Assembly (NCBI GenBank): GCA_030737875.1 | Contig: CM060911.1 | Span: 91,036,599-91,100,598, forward strand | DNA from: Allium sativum | Lineage: Eukaryota; Streptophyta; Magnoliopsida; Asparagales; Amaryllidaceae | DNA: 64,000 nt | Direction of reading: 5' to 3' | Shown here: positions 10,948-23,500 of the stretch, in pieces | Numbering within the stretch: position 1 is the first letter of the stretch | Layout: each line of letters begins with the position of its first letter | Program-made: the position numbers and the translations under genes | Notes under the pieces: generated by a model | Database searches by the model: none | The model's input: only the letters and a program-made list of their open reading frames with translations | Told to the model about the DNA's origin: nothing

Positions 10948-11793
10948 AAACGAACTCCAACGGCTGTCGCCCCTAGGTAATTACCCTCATTCTGAACACG
11001 ATGTGATATGTATCGTAACCCAATTCGGCTGTTACGATAGGTTTCCGTTGAATTTAAAATATAAATCTTTATATATTCAATTTAAAACGCACATTTTAAA
11101 TTACCGGGGCCACATACTAACTCGAAAAATTCCCGAATAATATTTTCTAGCTTCGTATTGATGATACGGTCCTATCAAAACTAGTTTCGTCGAATTCTGA
11201 GACCGTTTGAAAAATGGCCATTTTCCAGTCGATTAAAATCAACTAAAACTGGTCAAATGCATTTTCCTTTGCCACGCTCACATATTAATTCGAAAAATCA
11301 TGAAATTTGAAACCTAGCAATAACTTGACATCACGGTTCCAACAAAAGTGGTTTCGTCGAAATCCGAGGTCGTTTGCAAAATAGCTATTTTTAAGGGCCT
11401 GAATTCCATAGCGACTATTCAGGATTTTCAATTGGACATATCTTTTTATTCCCGCTATGAAATTTTGATTTTTCGGATTCGTTGGAAAGATATTCTCAAT
11501 TAGATCCTAATGTTTTTGGTTTCTCTAAAATCCGGATTGTTTTGCACCCGGTACATTCAACTGAAGTTTGAAATCGAATTATCGAACTACCACCCCATTT
11601 TCAATTCCTTTTATAATTATATATATAATTATTATATTCTAACGTCGATCTATATAACTATATACGTTCGAATTCTATTTAAAATAAATTTTTCGTCGAT
11701 ATTATTTAAAATAATTCATTTTAAATAATTAAAATTCACTAAAATTCGCCAAAATACAAATTTTAAACTGGCCCAGATTTTCGGGTTATTACA
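10948..11793 (-). mobile_element. Element E, inverted LTR 5' fragment
   Basis: Read on the minus strand from 11793, this starts TGTAATAACCCGAAAATCTGG and follows the first roughly 850 bp of the D and F LTRs. It stops where the 3' LTR of A ends. The simplest reading is that E inserted into the 5' LTR of B (flank AATATGGAG at 11794) and A later inserted into E; the rest of E would lie left of the window. Reading frames here are by-products of the LTR. Confidence 0.8.
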
Positions 11794-13016
11794 AATATGG
11801 AGTGGAAATAAACTGAATTTGCTCGATTTATGTTGTATTTGATGGTTGAATGTGTTTGGTGTGAAAATTACATTAAAGAACAATTTTGGTGTTGTCGAAT
11901 AATTTAACCATTGAAATAAATTGATTTGAAATTCTAAATATACGTTAATTATTTGAAAAGGCCGAGTTAATTCTCATTTCGAATAATTGACCGACGATTA
12001 AAAGTCGAAGATGAAGACGATGGTCGAAGACCGGAGATCTTCACCTCGTTTGGATGGTAACCGAGGTCCTGATTGGGAGGCATCCTGAAATATGGATAAT
12101 GAGTGGTGATCGTCCGGACGTACGTGGTGATCGATGGGTTTGCGAGGTATTTAGTGCCTTCGGTTTCGTTCAGACCCAGAACGGACTTGTAAATGGACAG
12201 TGTGTCTGACATTGGAGTTTATTCTGTATTGATTGATTTCTGTTAAATATACATCTGTTTGGCGGCGGAGAATTTATTCTTTTGCTTAACGCCCTTCTCT
12301 GAGACGCACGAGCTCAGAGGTTGTATATCGATGGACATCAGTCGCACGGCATGGATTGCCTGTGTGGCATGCTAAGTTGCAGTGATCAGGGCTTCTGTTG
12401 AAAAGCAAAGTTTTGTGGTGATGATCAAAGCACCGCCTGTGTGGCGTAACTTTGTGTATAACGTGAATTCGCGAGCCTCACACCTCGGTATGAACCTAAA
12501 ACGGGAGAAGGACCTCAGGGAGGGCATGCGTTTCTTTCTAGCTAGGGTGGTGTCAGTGACCTACCAGCCCTGACATTTATATACTTTTCACCTATGTGGT
12601 TGTTGCTGTTGCGAGGCGCCTCGGTTTGATCGGACGATCCGGGTCCGATGGAGTCATTCGTTGGCTCGTTTGCGCCCCAAAGGGCGGGGAAACGTATTGT
12701 TCAGGCATTTTAATCCACATCGGTGGACCGGCCCTGACGATCCAAGGGTCACTCGAGCTCTGATCCTGAGACATGGTAGGCTAGATTGTCTCGAATTCGG
12801 TAAGGACTATCTTTTGCCTTGGTTCATGACGGAAATCCAATTTCCAAATATGACATCGTGCGGTTTCGATTGTATATATATATTTGGCGACATAGTGGCA
12901 TGGGACGCTCATGTCGCCTATGATTGATAGTTATGATTTGAAATTGTTTTCAAACCATATAAACACTAGCAATAATATCAAATGCCTTTGTTTTATTCGT
13001 ATCAAGCATATTTTGG

Positions 13017-13087
13017 CCGTTATAAGGTAAAAACTCTATCCTCCGGTTTGCGTTGCATTGTGTGATGGGAACTGAGTCTTATAACGG
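13017..13087 (+). promoter_or_regulatory. Hairpin H1 in element B
   Basis: Stem CCGTTATAAG (13017-13026) with CTTATAACGG (13078-13087). Compared with element A (CTGTTATAAG with CTTATAACAG), one T-A pair has become C-G by changes on both arms. The loop again begins GTAAAAAC. Confidence 0.65.
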
Positions 13088-13169
13088 TTTCATTTTTATA
13101 AAAAGCATAGCGATGTTTAAAAGAAAGATTTGTTTTTAAGCACTGGCAATCCAATGGAGTAAACCCGTT

Positions 13170-13181
13170 CCACGAAAGTGG
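13170..13181 (+). promoter_or_regulatory. Hairpin H2 in element B (GNRA tetraloop)
   Basis: CCAC-GAAA-GTGG lies in the context CCCGTT...CATGGTCC, aligned to CCGT-GTTAT-ACGG in A. Two of four pairs are changed on both sides, and the loop is a GAAA tetraloop. Confidence 0.5.
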
Positions 13182-13620
13182 CATGGTCCTGCGATTTGCC
13201 AAATTATAAATGTGTTGAGTAGATTTCTCATACCAGTCCCATGACTGACTCGTAGTTTGTTTCACTTTCAAACTCGGGTGCCCCTTTTTCTACACGGGCA
13301 GCCTTGTATTCAGGTTTAGCTGGTTCTTCCTGGATAGCTGGAGCTGAAGATGGATTCTATCATTTATTTCTTTTTATGCTATTCAGCTGCTATTGTACAT
13401 ATTTTGTTTATTTCCGCTGTAGATATTTATGTATAGCTGAACTGTATTTGTGCTAAGTAAGATCCTGTATACTGTGTAACTCTGATGATTACTTATCCAG
13501 TATATTTTGTTGTTCATTATCTGGTGTATTTATTTAATTTTGTTCTGCTATTATCTGTTTCTGTGTTATATTCCAAAGATAACCCTGGTCTCCATTTGAA
13601 CGGGATTTTGGGTCGTCTCA

Positions 13621-13830
13621 ACGTGGTATCAGAGCTTTGGTTAAGCTTAGTTCTGGAATATAACATTTGAACGAACTCGTCAGAAATAGAACCAGTAGTG
13701 TTCTAGGACGGGTAACTCTATACAGATAGGATCAGTAATATCCTAGTATGAGTAAAGCAGAATGTAGATTTATCAAACCACTTTCGACTTTGTTCCTTTT
13801 CGGGGACGAAAAGTTTTAAGTGGGGGAGAA
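13621..13830 (+). mobile_element. Element B, minimal internal region (210 bp)
   Basis: Only the PBS (TGGTATCAGAGC, 13624-13635), two stem-loops and the pol-relic plus polypurine tract (AAGTGGGGGAGAA, ending 13830) remain. The sequence aligns to both ends of the 1,040-bp region of A, so B lost the middle, including the GGCTAGCC block. Hairpin 1: outer ACTCGT/ACGGGT, inner AGAAC/GTTCT, loop CAGTAGT (13675-13713). Hairpin 2: outer ACTC and ATAC with GTAT and GAGT, inner TAGGAT/ATCCTA, loop CAGTAAT (13715-13753). Confidence 0.85.
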
Positions 13831-14243
13831 TGTAACGACCCAGAAAATCTGAACCAATTTAATTTTTTTTATATTGGTTAAAATAATGGATTTTAAATAT
13901 TTTAAATAATGGCGATAGAAACTGAGTTTGAATCGACAATTGAAAACGAATATAATTAATTATAATTATAAACAAGGCCTGAAATGGCGTGGCAGTTTCA
14001 AAAATTGAATTCAAACTTTGTCGAACTGTACCGGGTGCAAAACAAAACGAATTTTAGTGAAACCAAAAATATTTTAATCTGTTAGTGAATACCCTTCCAA
14101 CGAATCTGAAAAATCGAAATTTGATAGCGGGAATCAAAAGATATGTCCAGTTGAAAATTCTGAATAGTCGCTATGGAATTCAGGCCCTTAAAAATGGACA
14201 TTTTGCAAACGACCTCGGATTTCGACAAAACCACTTTTGTTGG
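13831..14243 (+). mobile_element. Element B, first 413 bp of the 3' LTR
   Basis: It starts TGTAACGACCCAG after the polypurine tract and follows the 5' end of the A and D LTRs, up to TTTCGACAAAACCACTTTTG. At 14243/14244 it joins the interior of a C LTR with no proper LTR start. The B LTR most likely resumes at 49223 on the far side of element C. Confidence 0.82.
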
Positions 14244-14814
14244 ATAAAATAAGCGAATGCCAGTCTAACCTACCTGATACTATATGACTTGTGCGCAGAC
14301 CTGTGCTGTACAAAACATTGCCTTGTCTTCATCAAAATAAATGGATGCGGGCCTAGTAAGTGTGAACTGATACCTCAACGCAGGCACATGCAAATTGAAA
14401 GACAAAATCTTTTGAAATTTGGTTGCTCCAAACTGTAGACTTGACAGCTCAACTTCAAGAACCACGAAAGCTTTACGTCATACATCAAAACATATAGGCC
14501 TATACATACATGACGTACAAGCTGCAATCCCTACTCTTTGTGTTTTCTTTTCACCTCTTCTCCAACGTGCCGACCAAGCCTAAGCCCCTACCTATGCCTA
14601 CCCTGTACCTTCATGCTTAAGGGTTCAAGAACACACCGATTTGCCAAAACATACTGAAAAGAACCCGAACATGTCTGATAATGTGAAGCTTCGCACATGG
14701 ACCTTGCCAGCACCCTGCGAATGGAAAAGCAATATCATCACAGCTAGATGGAGAGGAACAGCTACACCCCTGTGCTATGGACAGACGTTGTTTGTATCTT
14801 CGTTTCCTCCCTCC

Positions 14815-14822
14815 TATAAATA
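14815..14822 (+). promoter_or_regulatory. Candidate LTR promoter TATA box, element C
   Basis: TATAAATA in a CT-rich setting (CCTCCCTCC before it, ACACATG after it), unchanged in the other LTR at 22082-22089. It is a plausible core promoter for the element transcript. Confidence 0.5.
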
Positions 14823-17800
14823 CACATGTTTCAGCTCTTTTTTTTCGGAAAAAAAAAACTAAGAAAAAAACACTTTCTCCTCCGAACTCAGAAATGAAAA
14901 TATCCCTTCCCTATATATTTAAACATAAGCTCTCATTTGCCCAAGCAAACTGAAATGAATAAATACCCTCCTTTTATTTAAGTATACTTAAACTCATCCG
15001 CCATTATGTAGCTGTGTCAATGCGAAGATCAGATCCGAGTTGAGGGTGGGGTTTTGAGCTCGCGTGAATGCTTTGGTGAAAAATGGTACAAGAAGATTTC
15101 GATGTTTGAACTATACTGAGCGTGGAGGCAGAACTCGGCTGACCTGGGAGGGCGCGAGTGGAACGATGGTGTCGGGAGAAGTGTTGGTGGCAGTCGCGTC
15201 AGGGGTTCGAAGTAACAAAAGCAGTTCATGTTTTGCAAAAGGAGGACAGTTGCGTTTTGGTTTCAAAATAGGAAGGGGAGTAGAAGGCTAAGCGGTGGGT
15301 TGACTGGTGTTGCGGTGCAGGCGTGCAGTATGGAGAGGACTACATGCGGAGGACGTACTGAACTGGTGCGTTAAATTTGATGGAAGATGATGTGCGAGTT
15401 GAGGTGATCAAATGTTTGGTAAAACGAGTAGCAGGAAATGATGAAGTTGGCTCATATTTCAGAGAACAAGTGGGAAAGCTTCAGCAAGTATGAAGCTATA
15501 CTGGGTATAAGGCGGATGGGCGTGAGGCTGCCACGTGGGGATGGAAGAAGGATTTCATATGGGGAGAGTCGCGCTAAACATTAATATGAGGGTTGTGAGT
15601 GGTTTTTTTTGGTGTGTTCCACAGCATAATTGGATGTTGCGTTCAAACATGAAAAAGAGACCAGGAACTATATAACGCAAAGAAGCTAAATGGGAATAAG
15701 ACGAAAACAGAAGAGAAAGAAATTATGGGAAAGAAATAAAACTGGCATTGGGTAGTAGTTGTGGTAGGTAACGTGTGACAACAAAGAAGCATGGAAAAGG
15801 ATGTGACGCCAGGAACCGCATGGGAGTAAGGCAGTATAGTGTTTTGAAAAAGGTAAAAACGATTTTATTTTATAAACTTATAATTGATAAACCGTTAGTT
15901 TATTTAAGTAAAAACGTATAGTGATAATAATTAAAATGATCGTTCATTATCAAATTTGAGCAAAACATGGAATGTCGAGATCGTATCAACAAGTACTACG
16001 AAATGGAACTTGTCTGGTAAGAGATGAAAGCAGCTGGAATCGTCAGTCAAATTAAACGCGGTTTACTTTAACTAAAAACAAAGCGTGTTAACAACAAACA
16101 GAAATCAAGGTGAGTTAAACTCACTCAGTTACCCATTTATAATTTTTATAAATCGGGTTTATTGCTTGTGTGCTATGTTTGCTAGTTGATTTGGTTGATT
16201 TAATGGTTGTTTGGTTATTTGCTATACTATTTAAATTAAACGTTGTTTAATTTAAATAAAATGACATCGTTATTTTTAACGATGATTTTCCAAACAAGGT
16301 AACTTACCTTGATGGTTACGTTTATAACAATATAAACGTATTTAAATTGAATTGGATGCCTGAATGATTATTTTAGTTGACCGCTATCAGATGAACTGAT
16401 TGTTTGTTTGCATATGATCCTTATATGAACTGTTTAACCGACATGATTGGGTTATTGACTTAGTGGTAGTTTGTTGAATCTAAATTCAAAATTTATTCGG
16501 TTATTAACCGGTGTGCGATATTGGTTGAGAAATTTATAGCAGATGGCCAAAATAAAAACTGTTTTATAAAGATTGATTTACCGTCAGGTGCATCGGTAAA
16601 AATGAAGTAATTTATTCTATAATTGAATATAGATTTTTAAATATATTATTTTTTAAATGAAGTTTACAAATAAAAGAAATAACCCAATTCTATTTGTATA
16701 TTGTTGGTTTAACCAACAATCACCATTTTGACACCAAAATGGACCGTGTGCGAAGCACGTGCTTTATCTTTTATAGAGCTAACTCTTGTATTAAGAAGAT
16801 TTGTAAGCAAGTGTGAAACGATTATTAATTGTTTTTTTTGTAACAATTAAAAATAAGATTTATTTTGAAATGGATTATTTAAATTAATAATATTATTTAT
16901 TAGTTTAAATGAAAAGATGAGTAGAATTGATCAACAAATTTATCTTATGTTAAAGTCGACCAAGCCAATTGTTATAACGACAGTTGATTATTAAGTTAAA
17001 TAAATTTGAGCAGATTTATCCAATAAAATGACTTTAGCAAAGGGTGTTTGACTTAATAAGAAAAGGAAATTTGATATTTATCCAAGTTAACGATTAAGTT
17101 AATTGTTTATTTAAGTAATCGTAGTTATAATGAATTATGATTAGATTTCAAAAGAAGTGTGAACGGCTTTATATTCTAAACCAGATTTGATAAATTAAGT
17201 TATAAAAGAGATTTCTAAGCAAAGGCGATAAGCCTAAGATAACTGTTCGAATTAAGAAAGGAAATCGAGGCGAAAGGGGTTTGTATTAAACCAAAGTTGT
17301 GCAAACAAGTATATAAAAAGGGATCGAAAGTTAAAACGTTAATTTTAGATTAATGCTACTTTATAATGGCATTAAGTGAAATGAGCGAGTTTGAAATAAG
17401 ATTTCCCAGAAGGAATAAATGGATTCTTGTAATTGAATTGAGAAAAGGATCGAGTAATGGGATTTGTAATGATTTAAAGAAGTTAAAGTTTAAATATGGA
17501 TATTTTATTTATCATTTACTAAATCAATATATTAGTGATATATTTGGAAGGAAGATTTCCAAGATGAGAAGATTTATAAAAACCATATGTTAAATGAAAT
17601 AGTGAAACGGAAATTGCTGATATCGGAATGAATATGAGATTCTGAATTACAATTCATTTTTACCTTAAGATAAGAGTGTTGTTGATCAAGGTTTGAGAGG
17701 TAATTAAAATACTCCAACTTGAACGACTTCAGGATTATCGAAGGATGGTATTAATTTAATAAGGAAGACGTAAGAAGTAATTGATTTTGAGAAAATAGTA

Positions 17801-18934
17801 GTGAAACATTAGTTGAAGTGTTTAGAAATATACATAATGAGATGCTTTAAGAAAAGGGAATAAAATGATTTGAGAATATTATGTTATCTTATTGGCCAAG
17901 TGATGCTGTGTTTTTGAACCAATGAATCTATTTTATTTATGATTGTTTATTTTGATAGTTAAATATCCGACTATCAAAATCTGGCCATACGTTATTGGTA
18001 TGGAAAGACCGGGATTGAATTTATATTCGAAAACCATTCCGACCAATAAATACGAATACGTCGAAGATGCTGATCGAGGTGGAGCAAATTGAAGACCGTA
18101 GATCTTCATAAACGGAAGGATTACTTACAATCTCTGGTTGATCCCCAGAGATATACTGTGATTCTGTCGTGGCTGAAATCTACGGGTTGCAAAGACTACT
18201 CGCTACTGATCTATAGGGTGATTCCTAGGATGCAGTAGGAGGGTGCCTTCGGTTCATCCTGTTCCTGGATGACGTGTATGGATGGATGTCTGACAGAGTA
18301 TTTCTAGAAAGGTCACGTACATTGATTTCTTCAACTGTACCAAGAGTGGAAGCGGAGAAGGAAACTTCTTTTAGCTGACACATAAAGTATTGTTGTGGAC
18401 GTCAATTAGTGATTTCGATGGATCTGACAATGTGGCATTCGAAGTGAATGTGATGTGTTGATTATAAAGGTAAAGCGTGGCCTTAAGCCTCATCAACCGG
18501 GAAATGACAAAAATCGGGCAGGCAGCATGGCTATGTGGGTCGCTCCCATTAGGGTGTATAATCACCTATCTAGAGAAATTCCTTTTGTTCTTTAATCTAT
18601 CGATTCTGCCCATTCGGGAACGGTGGTTTGAGTCCAACCGTTGGTGATATACATTCGATACACTCAAGCGAAATGAGTGGTCGGTCATGTGTGGGCCGGG
18701 TTGCAAGACGTTCTTGTTGAACCCAGTGTATTCGCCTCTAGAGATACACGAGCGGCAAGTGGTCCCATACCTTGTCAAGGTCGGAATCCAATCTCCAATA
18801 AGCGCCCGAGGTTTTGATTGTATACTATATATGTGGAGCGTGAGATGCAAGCGTTCCACTAGATTGATATTTATTTGTATCTAGACACTATTATAATATC
18901 AGAAAAGATATTGATTTCAAAACTGTTTTGGGTT

Positions 18935-18984
18935 ATCGTAAGGTAAAAACCATCCGTGTTTATGTGTGGATTTGGTCTTACGAT
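18935..18984 (+). promoter_or_regulatory. Hairpin H1 in element C
   Basis: ATCGTAAG (18935-18942) pairs with CTTACGAT (18977-18984), and the loop starts GTAAAAACC as in A, B and D. Several stem pairs differ from the other families on both arms, with the loop shortened to 34 nt. Confidence 0.6.
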
Positions 18985-19503
18985 TATCCTTTTCTTTCGA
19001 AAGGATTTTAACTTTAAAATCAAGTTGTGTGATACCCTTAATACTGTGCGAGTTTTACTCACTCTGGTTCACCAGACTGACCCGGTGTTTTGTAAATGCT
19101 CGGGTTAGACCGGGTGTACAGGTGCAGGTTATCGGATGCTGTGAAGTCCAAAGACGAGCTGAAGGTGTTCAGACGTATGCTATTACCTGGTATTATTCCG
19201 CTGTGTGATGTATATAAGGACAGATTATTATAACTGTCCCAGTATATTGATGTACTCTGATGGTTATAAGTTTTTATTTCAAAGCTCTCTATAAAGTTTA
19301 TTTATATATTATATTTTGTTCCGCTGCGAAGTGAGACTCTGTGCTGTGGTGATTCTTCTTCTTCTTCTATTCTAACATTTCTTTCTTTCCTTCCTCATCC
19401 TCTAACGTCTTTCTCCTAGCTTTCTGGGTTTTCGATACTGGAGTTTGGACACGGGTTGTGTTAGTGTCTGGATTCGAGTGTCGAAATTTCCCGGGTCGCT
19501 ACA

Positions 19504-20502
19504 GTTGGTATCAGAGCAATGGTTTAGGAAGAACCTAGGCTCTGTGGCATAACTCGATAGAGATTGGGTTAGTAACACCCTAGGTCGAGTTGAGTGTATA
19601 TATATGAGTGCGCGTATTTGTAGTTTGAGTACAAAATTATTTTTAATTATTTTGTAAAGAGGGTAAATGAAATAAATTTACCCAAAACATATTTTGTATA
19701 GAAAAAGGAAAATAATTCCTTAAATTATTGGTTGCCGGTATGAAACTTATATTGGCTTGATTGGTTGATTTAAATGGATTTGGTTATGAAATCGAAAAGA
19801 TTTAAGCAAGAGAGAACTTCAAATGTGAACTAGAATAAACTTATGTTAAGTTAAAATGAGGTGATAATTGGATTTGAATATTGAAATCGAATTCAATAGA
19901 AATATATGCAAATTAATAAAATTCAACTGAAGGATTGAAAATCGGTTGGATTGTATGGTTGAAATAAATTACATGGATATAGATTTAAACCTTGTTTTGG
20001 AACCCATTTGAAAAGAATAAGTCGAACATATTGGAATGAATTCAAACATGGCGAATTCAAGAGAAATATATAAAGGAATAACTGGATTGTTAGAAATAAT
20101 GGAGTTGATTTGGTTACAGATATTGAAGTACAGGTTGGAAGATGAAGAGTTGTTGGTTGATTTGCTTGAAATTGGAATTGAGTGCCCAACAAAAAGGTAA
20201 ATCTTAATATATTGATTGGGTGGTTGATTTTATACCCCTGAGTTGGGTAGCCGCTTGGCTTGATTTTCTTTTGATCGATATGGGGCCCAGAGTGGCGGTT
20301 GTAGTCGTTTGGATCGAACAGTGCAGAGGAGGTGCTGACGAAATTTTCAAAAAAAAAAAATTTAAACTTAGAATATTTTTGAAATTGTTTTTAAGACTTA
20401 GAAATTAGTTTGATTATATTTTATATTGAAGAATAATGGAGTTCGAAGCGTTCTTCTTTACTTAGCAATTTCGAGGACGAAATTTATTTAAGGGGGGAAG
20501 AA
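19504..20502 (+). mobile_element. Element C, non-coding internal region
   Basis: It is 999 bp long, with a PBS (TGGTATCAGAGC, 19506-19517) 2 bp after the LTR. Stem-loops follow: GGTT-TAGGAAG-AACC (19521-19535), and an outer AACTCGA/TCGAGTT with inner GGGT/ACCC around TAGTAAC (19551-19591). The middle is AT-rich with no gag or pol frame. GTAGCCGCTTGGCTT near 20250 is the block shared with A and D. The end reads as a pol C-terminus (residues NFEDEIYLRG over 20468-20500) running into the polypurine tract. Confidence 0.87.
20488..20502 (+). promoter_or_regulatory. Polypurine tract of element C overlapping a pol relic
   Basis: AAGGGGGGAAGAA precedes the LTR start TGTAACGAACCGGG. TTCGAGGACGAAATT just before it is the hallmark 3' end of chromovirus-type (Tekay/Del-like) pol genes. 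Confidence 0.85.
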
Positions 20503-23500
20503 TGTAACGAACCGGGTTTTCCAGTTGTTTGAATTCGAATATTTAAATTGGTTTAAATATTTTATTTGAAAATATTAATGGAGTTAATATTGAATTCGTT
20601 TATTTAAACGATGCTTGAACGTTTATATTTATATATAATATAAAACGAGCTCGAAATGGCGCGACAGTTCGTAATATGGAGTTTTGAACTTCAACTGAAT
20701 ATACAGGATCCGATATAAGTCGGATTTCTATAAAACAGGAAACGTTAGAACCGTATTGATTATAATTTTTATATGAAAGAGAAAAATTCAGATTTCGTAT
20801 TATAGTTTGTTAATTATGGTCAAATAAAATTTTAAAATAATCGCTATGGAATCGTTATTAAAATATACGCGTTAAAATAGTCGTTTTACAAACGAACTCA
20901 GATTTCGACGAAATCAGTTTCATTGGGACCGTAACGTTAAATTATTGTATGGTGTTGAATGGCGTGGAAAACCGATGTCGTATGTGCCCGCGGTGGCCAT
21001 AAACGCCGTTTAATTTCTTTAGCGCGCAATTAATCTAAATAAATGGTTATTTGGGTATAACTTGAAAAGACGATCGAATTAGGCCGCGAAACCAATTCCG
21101 TTGAGTTTGTATCATCGATTAGAGTCAGGATAGGTATATAGTTTGTTAGTTTTGAAGATCGTGAAATTTGGTATGTAAAAGGGCATTGCGGTGCACGTAA
21201 AAATGGCCTACCGGGGAAACAGTCTCAGAATGCGACAGAACTAGTGCCAATGGGTTCGTATTAACAAATTATTTTAGGATTTCAAAGTTTCAAGTTGATT
21301 GGATTAATCTAGTGATCGTGGAAAAATTAAACACGTGTTTATTTCCGGTTTTATAAAGGAAATTTTTTCCAAACGATATCGGAATTCGACGAAACTTGTC
21401 CCATTGGGTCCGGAATACCTTTTTACACCAAGATTAGTTTTTTTTATCAATAAACAGGAATCGATTATTATTAGTTTTATGTGTCACTTTACTGCGAAGT
21501 TTCGTTAAAAATAAAATAAGCGAATGCCAGTCTAACCTACCTGATACTATATGACTTGTGCGCAGACCTGTGCTGTACAAAACATTGCCTTGTCTTCATC
21601 AAAATAAATGGATGCAGGCCTAGTAAGTGTGAACTGATACCTCAACGCAGGCACATGCAAATTGAAAGACAAAATCTTTTGAAATTTGGTTGCTCCAAAC
21701 TGTAGACTTGACAGCTCAACTTCAAGAACCACGAAAGCTTTACATCATACATCAAAACATATAGGCCTATACATACATGACGTACAAGCGGCAATCCCTA
21801 CTCTTTGTGTTTTCTTTTCACCTCTTCTCCAACGTGCCGACCAAGCCTAAGCCCCTACCTATGCCTACCCTGTACCTTCATGCTTAAGGGTTCAAGGACA
21901 CACCGATTTGCCAAAACATACTGAAAAGAACCCGAACATGTCTGATAAAGTGAAGCTTCGCACATGGACCTTGCCAGCACCCTGCGAATGGAAAAGCAAT
22001 ATCATCACAGCTAGATGGAGAGGAACAGCTACAACCCTGTGCTATGGACAGACGTTGTTTCTATCTTCGTTTCCTCCCTCCTATAAATACACATGTTTCA
22101 GCTCTTTTTTTTCGAAAAAAAAAAACTAAGAAAAAAACACTTTCTCCTTCGAACTCAGAAATGAAAATATCCCTTCCCTATATATTTAAACATAAGCTCT
22201 CATTTGCCCCAGCAAACTGAAATGAATAAATACCCTCCTTTTATTTAAGTATACTTAAACTCATCCGCCATTGTGTAGCTGTGTCAATGCGAAGATCAGA
22301 TCCGAGTTGAGGGTGGGGTTTTGAGCTCGCGTGAATGCTTTGGTGAAAAATGGTACAAGAAGAGTTCGATGTTTGCACTATACTGAGCGTGGAGGCAGAA
22401 CTCGGCTGACCTGGGAGGGCGCGAGTGGAACGATGGTGTCGGGAGCAGTGTTGGTGGCAGTCGCGTCAGGGGTTCGAAGTAACAAAAGCAGTTCATGTTT
22501 TGCAAAAGGAGGACAGTTGCGTTTTGGTTTCAAAATAGGAAGGGGAGTAGAAGGCTAAGCGGTGGGTTGACTGGTGTTGCGGTGCAGGCGTGCAGTATGG
22601 AGAGGACTGCATGCGGAGGACGTACTGAACTGGTGCGTTCAATTTGATGGAAGATGATGTGCGAGTTGAGGTGATCAAATGTTTGGTAAAACGAGTAGCA
22701 GGAAATGATGAAGTTGGCTCATATTTCAGAGAACAAGTGGGAAAGCTTCAGCAAGTATGAAGCTATACTGGGTATAAGGCGAATGGGCGTGAGGCTGCCA
22801 CGTGGGGATGGAAGAAGGATTTCATATGGGGAGTGTCGCGCTAAACATTAATATGAGGGTTGTGAGTGGTTTTTTTTGGTGTGTTCCACAGCATACTTGG
22901 ATGTTGCGTTCAAACATGAAAAAGAGACCAGGAACTATATAACGCAAAGAAGCTAAATGGGAATAAGACGAAAACAGAAGAGAAAGAAATTATGGGAAAG
23001 AAATAAAACTGGCATTGGGTAGTAGTTGTGGTAGGTAACGTGTGACAACAAAGAAGCATGGAAAAGGATGTGACGCCAGGAACCGCATGGGAGTAAGGCA
23101 GTATAGTGTTTTGAAAAAGGTAAAAACGATTTTATTTTATAAACTTATAATTGATAAACCGTTAGTTTATTTAAGTAAAAACGTATAGTGATATTAATTA
23201 AAATGATCGTTCATTATCAGATTTGAGCAAAACATGGAATGTCGAGATCGTATCAACAAGTACTACGAAATGGAACTTGTCTGGTAAGAGATGAAAGCAG
23301 CTGGAATCGTCAGTCAAATTAAACGCGGTTTACTTTAACTGAAAACAAAGCGTGTTAACAACAAACAGAAATCAAGGTGAGTTAAACTCACTCAGTTACC
23401 CATTTATAATTTTTATAAATCGGGTTTATTGCTTGTGTGCTATGTTTGCTAGTTGATTTGGTTGATTTAATGGTTGTTTGGTTATTTGCTATACTATTTA

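Larger units (their letters stand above)
11794..13620 (+). mobile_element. Element B, 5' LTR, 3' part
   Basis: This matches 50993-52257 closely from AATATGGAGTGG onward and continues to an LTR end GTCTCA just before a tRNA-Met primer site. Its sequence is a diverged relative of the A LTR. It carries the palindrome GAAGACCGGAGATCTTC (12026-12042), hairpin H1 (13017-13087) and hairpin H2 (13170-13181). Its upstream part is interrupted by E and A. No gene is seen. Confidence 0.85.
14244..19503 (+). mobile_element. Element C, 5' LTR lacking its first ~1,008 bp
   Basis: It matches 21511-25342 and then 47794-49222 with few differences, and ends CGCTACA before a primer site. By comparison with the 3' LTR, which starts at 20503, the first 1,008 bp are missing, so a deletion has fused it to the B LTR. 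The C LTR shares only its 5' and 3' portions with A, B and D; the stretch 14250-16000 is unique to C. It holds a TATA box (14815-14822), the palindrome GAAGACCGTAGATCTTC (18091-18107) and hairpin H1 (18935-18984). I see no supported gene. Confidence 0.88.

Noticed and set aside
14280..14465. Minus-strand 61-residue ORF followed by CAGGTAGGT, looking like a captured exon (also 21547-21732)
   Set aside because: It has no ATG start, a stop precedes the donor-like site, and I recognise no family. Identity between copies only reflects LTR identity. A protein search could revive it.
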